Origin: Cladobotryum mycophilum
Lineage: Eukaryota; Ascomycota; Sordariomycetes; Hypocreales; Hypocreaceae
NCBI GenBank assembly: GCA_036429605.1
Contig: CM071589.1
Coordinates: 5,704,001 to 5,768,000, forward strand
DNA: 64,000 nt
Reading direction: 5' to 3'
Part shown: piece by piece, positions 60,559 to 64,000 of the stretch
Numbering within the stretch: the stretch's first letter is position 1
Layout of the letters: each line of letters opens with the position of its first letter
Program-made: the position numbers and the translations under genes
Notes under the pieces: generated by a model
The model's input: only the letters and a program-made list of their open reading frames with translations
Told to the model about the DNA's origin: nothing
The model's database searches: none

Positions 60559-61514
60559 TTAAAGGCTTCTCTCAACCTCAATGGCTTCCCGTGTTCCCTC
60601 CTCAATGGCCGTTATTCTAGCCTGGTCCAATCGCTTGAGGGGACGACGAGGGTAGCCGCCGTATCCGTAGTAGGTCTGGATAGCCTGCTTGGTACCCGCA
60701 ATAGCCGCCTTGGTTAAGGGCCAATCGCCACGGCTCAGAACCTTTTGCAGCTTCTCCGCCTCGTCCTTCTTGCCCTCGGCGTAGAGGTTCCAGACGGCCG
60801 TGCAGAGCTTGGGCAGAACATTGGCACCGCCCGCGATGATGCCGCTGCCGCCGCTGACCAGGGTCTGGAGAGTAAAGTCGCACATGCCGCCAAAGGCCAT
60901 GTATCCTGAGCCCTCCTGGAAGGGGGTTTTGGCGTTGGTGGCTTGGGCTACTCGGGTGAGTTTACCGGTGTTTCCGCATGTGAACTTGGTTCCGACAATG
61001 TTCTTGTGCTCCGCAAGCTTGATCAAGAAATCGCTGTCCATGTCAATACCGGAGACGGCGCCGGGGTAGTTGTAGAGGATAAGAGGAAGGGGGCTCTCGT
61101 CGGCGACGGCAATGAAGTAATTGTAGATGGCTTCCTCATCGATCTGAGCCTTGTAATATGAGGGGGCAGGACCATGGCATAGTCGGCTCCATTCTCAGCG
61201 GCCAGCTTGGTGAGCTCAATGGTACCCTTGACGCTGCCCTCGGTGGCACCAAAGATGATGGGTGTCTTCTCAAAGCCGGCAGCATCGAGAGCCTCACGCG
61301 TAGCCTTGTTGACAGCGAGCTTCTCTTCTCTCGTGCAGTGAACAGCTTCTCCGTTGGAGCCCATGACGACGATGCCGACTAGACCGGAGCGGACCAACCG
61401 CTCGGCATGCTTCTTGATGTTGGGGATATCAAGCTCCTCCGTCTCGGGGTCGAAGAAGGTGGTGGTGGGAGCGTAGATGCCGCAAGGAAGCGGCCTGGGG
61501 AAAGAAGCTGCCAT
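60559..61514 (-). CDS. Dihydrodipicolinate synthase-family aldolase, 2-keto-3-deoxy-L-galactonate aldolase-like (one apparent frameshift)
   Basis: Class I aldolases of this family cleave 2-keto-3-deoxy sugar acids through a Lys Schiff base; in fungi GaaC/LGA1 does this in D-galacturonate breakdown. Starting at 61514 and adding one base to G5 at 61162-61166 gives 318 residues, the normal length. The substrate loop is MGSNGEAVHC (51-60), the catalytic Tyr is in LYNYPG (147-152) and the Schiff-base Lys177 is in GTKFTCG. The break falls in LPP|SYYKAQ. Which keto acid is used cannot be read from sequence; dihydrodipicolinate synthase itself is unlikely because fungi make lysine by the aminoadipate route. 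An in-frame ATG at 61703 would add 63 residues resembling a mitochondrial presequence. Divergent to a MocA dehydrogenase across a 1.4-kb promoter. Confidence 0.85.
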
Positions 61515-61703
61515 GCTGAGGTTTCTGGTGGATGATGCTAATAAACGAGAACGTGAGGTATTACGAAATGGAGGTATAAAAGGCCTCGAACACCGTGTTG
61601 ATATGGGACGACGAGAAGCAAGCAAAGATGGATTGGGGGAGGCAAGAAGGCGAGAGGTCCTGGGGATGCAGTATTTATAACAGGCAGTAATAATAAAGGT
61701 CAT

Positions 61704-63113
61704 ATTCCTACTACTATCACTAGGCCACGGGCAAATTGGCACGCCTTGTTTCAATCCACGAATCGAAGAATGCGGTTTAATCGAAAAAAAAACGACGGAA
61801 CTTTGCAATCGGATGGGGTCAGATTCTGATGGACGGGTTCAGCACAGAGAGAGATTGTGGGGGCGGGGACATTGAGAGGGAGAGAGAGAGGGAGGGCATG
61901 ATCCGAAGACGGCGGTGATTACCTAGAAGTTGGGAACGCCTTTCATCGGTTAACATGGAGGGAATTGGATGGTGTCAATATGATCCATGCTTCTTGGTCC
62001 AGTTACAGCTTTGTATATCTTTTGATGGGCGGATTTCAATTCCGAGTTTCTTGAAGGGTTGAGCCAAGCTTGCTAAGCTACAATGGTGTAAGATGGATAA
62101 AAGTTACTTGACAAACGGTGATTGGTGGAAGTGAGAAATTCCTGTTTTCTTCCTCCACTCAGAGAGCGAGGAAGCTCTCAGCGGCAGAGATGACAAAGTA
62201 CCCTATTTAGTTACTCGAAGTTGCATGATACTGACATGGAATATTGGTTCCATGATTCATTCAGCCGTCGGGAAGCGATAGGCAGGCAAATAGAAAGAAA
62301 AAAATATGACTTAGCCGACGGGTTTAAACCAGAGTATTTTATGTATTAATGTATAATTCCCATTAAAATGCCAGTATTTTAAAAGGTATTTTATTACCAA
62401 CATGTAGAACCTCTAACAGTAACCGCGAGCTGGTACGTGCACTCTGCCACTGTGAGGGTGAGAAAAACGTTTGGATGCGGGGTCAATAAGGCGGGTTTGG
62501 CGGGGTAGTTGATCGCTTATCGTCATCGCCCAGCAATGCAATGCTTCAATGTACAAGGGGGTGTGTGTGTACATGCTAGGCATTCAGAGAAAATGAGAAA
62601 AATTCTTTACTATTAGTATTATTATTTGAGATTCATAACATGCAATTGCGAATTCACTCGCACGGATCCATATGGCGGCATCGGCGGTCCATCTCATCTG
62701 CTTGCGTGTGCTATGCTGTGCTGTGCTCTCTGTCTGTCTGTTCGGTCATTGATTATCCCTCCAATTGATGCCCCGCGCCACGAACATGGATGCCCCTCAA
62801 TTCTTCCGTCTGGCTGACCCAAGGTAACGTGCATGTAGAGGTTGGTTGAGGTTGCAGTTCAAGGGGTTGAGTGGGCGTGGGCTACTACTAGGGATTGTTT
62901 GGAGAGGCTGGGTCTAGTAATAATAATGATCCAATGGCGATAAGATTGTGAACAAGATGCTTTTTCTTCTTCTTCCTTACGTCTCCTCCTCCTCTTGCCC
63001 TTCATAAGATCTGTGCTTGGCCAGTTCTCCCTCCCATCTTGTCTTCTCTCACTATCTCCCCCAGCTTCTATACCCCGTCAATTACAGTTGTAAACTGACA
63101 ATCCAACATCACC
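61704..63113. promoter_or_regulatory. Divergent promoter between aldolase and Gfo/Idh/MocA dehydrogenase genes
   Basis: No gene is seen. CCNCCAAT elements (the galacturonate-responsive core bound by GaaR in other fungi) occur at 62121-62128 (minus strand) and 62758-62765 (plus). CreA-type GCGGGG sites are at 62477-62482 and 62500-62505. A composite CCAAT (62931-62935) plus GATAAG (62939-62944) lies about 180 bases before the dehydrogenase ATG. The 62330-62400 stretch is very AT-rich. Motifs are seen; regulation is inferred. Confidence 0.45.
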
Positions 63114-64000
63114 ATGGCTACCGTTAACGTCTTGATGGTAAGTTCACCCCTAGACAAACAAACAAACAAACACTCACAATCTCCTTCTCACACATGTCTA
63201 GGTCGGTACCGGCGAGTACACCACTGGCTTTGTTGGTGGTGGTGCCTCTGGTTCGGACAAAAAAGTCGGCGTCGTTGGCCTCACCCTCTTTGACCTGCGA
63301 CGACGAGGCAAGGTCGGCCAGCTGGGCATGGTTGGCGTCAACGGCACCAAGTTCCCTGCCATTCGTGAGTTTCCACTTGCCAAATACCCCCCCCCTCCCC
63401 CTTTCAATGGGGTAATGACTGACCTCCATCTCAGGCGAGCACCTCGACAAGAACATCACCCAAGTCTACAACAACCTCGACACCTCCTTCGACTCCTTCC
63501 CCGCCAACGACAAGGTCGACGCCGATGCCTACAAGTCCGCCATCGACCAGCTCAAGCCCGGCGACGCCATCACAATCTTCACCCCGGACCCCACGCACTT
63601 CCCCATCGCCCTCTACGCCATCGAGCGCGGCGTCCACGTGCTCATCACCAAGCCCGCCGTCAAGCTCCTCGACCACCACCAGGAGCTCATCCGCAGGGCC
63701 GAGGAGAAGGGCGTCTACGTCTACATCGAGCACCACAAGCGCTTCGACCCCGTCTACTCGGACGCCCGCTTCAAGGCCCAGAACCTGGGCGACTGGAACT
63801 ACTTTTACAGCTACATGTCCCAGCCCAAGTCGCAGCTCGAGACCTTCAAGTCCTGGGCCGGCAAGGAGTCGGACATCTCCTACTACCTCAACAGCCACCA
63901 CGTCGACGTCTGCGACTCCATGGTCCAGCAGCGAGGCTACCTCCCCGTTAAAGTCTCCGCCTCCTCCTCCAAGGGCGTCGCCACCAGCCTCGGCTGCGTC
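63114..64000 (+). CDS. Gfo/Idh/MocA-family dehydrogenase, D-galacturonate reductase-like (3' end outside the window)
   Basis: NAD(P)-dependent sugar or sugar-acid dehydrogenase. Exons 63114-63137 (eight codons), 63202-63364 and 63435 onward, with introns of 64 and 70 bp; the frame is open to the window end, so the protein is partial (250 residues here). The Rossmann start is split by intron 1 (VNVLMVGTGEYTTGFVGG). The core includes TIFTPDPTHFPIALYAIERG and HVLITKPAVKLLDHH, with the EKP-like motif as TKP, then VYIEHHKRFDPVYSDAR, where HHKRFDP carries the usual catalytic region. Fungal relatives are often annotated as D-galacturonate reductase; a yeast enzyme of that activity is reported in this superfamily, whereas filamentous GaaA is an aldo-keto reductase. 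Sharing a promoter with a keto-acid aldolase supports a sugar-acid pathway role. Confidence 0.87.

Overview
The window is nuclear DNA of a filamentous ascomycete, most likely a Sordariomycete and probably a Hypocrealean. The genes are compact and mostly carry short introns of 52-166 bp, crowded near the 5' end, with branch sites such as TACTAAC and GCTAAC. A tRNA-Leu gene carries an intron after position 37. The gene set is typical of filamentous ascomycetes: an NLR-type STAND protein, a GPI-anchored yapsin, a Zn2Cys6 factor, an F-box protein and a MARVEL protein. The order is inferred from protein character, not from a database search.

Layout. 0.9-12.4 kb is a gene-rich block: heme oxygenase-like protein (+), Cdt2 WD40 protein (-), F-box protein (+), DUG3 glutamine amidotransferase (+) and an unrecognised Cys/Gln/Asn-rich protein (+). 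12.4-21.5 kb is about 9 kb of noncoding low-complexity DNA with GT, CT and CCTTG repeats and G-quadruplex motifs, lying between two convergent 3' ends. 21.5-24.1 kb is a Zn2Cys6 factor (-). 24.1-36.6 kb is a gene desert ending at tRNA-Leu(AAG). 37.8-40.1 kb is a yapsin (-). 44.0-48.1 kb is a 1352-residue NACHT protein with 13 C-terminal repeats (+). 49.0-64.0 kb is a second gene-rich block: glutathione peroxidase, a Tda3-like FAD oxidoreductase and NOP16 (all +), a MARVEL protein, a degenerate acyltransferase and a vacuolar-type MFS transporter (all -). It ends with a divergent pair: a dihydrodipicolinate-synthase-family aldolase (-) and a Gfo/Idh/MocA dehydrogenase (+, cut by the window end).

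Working together. The final divergent pair looks like a sugar-acid (hexuronate) catabolic module. Its shared promoter has two CCNCCAAT elements, two CreA-type sites and a CCAAT/GATA composite. Cdt2 has three MCB (ACGCG) cores upstream, fitting S-phase control. DUG3 and the peroxidase both act on glutathione but are not adjacent.

Caution. Five genes are interrupted by seven single-base indels. Every one sits in a run of five or six identical bases, and each is repaired by adding or removing one base of that run. This points to homopolymer errors in the underlying sequence, although real decay cannot be excluded. The acyltransferase also has an in-frame TAG and has lost its catalytic His motif, so it is the best pseudogene candidate.
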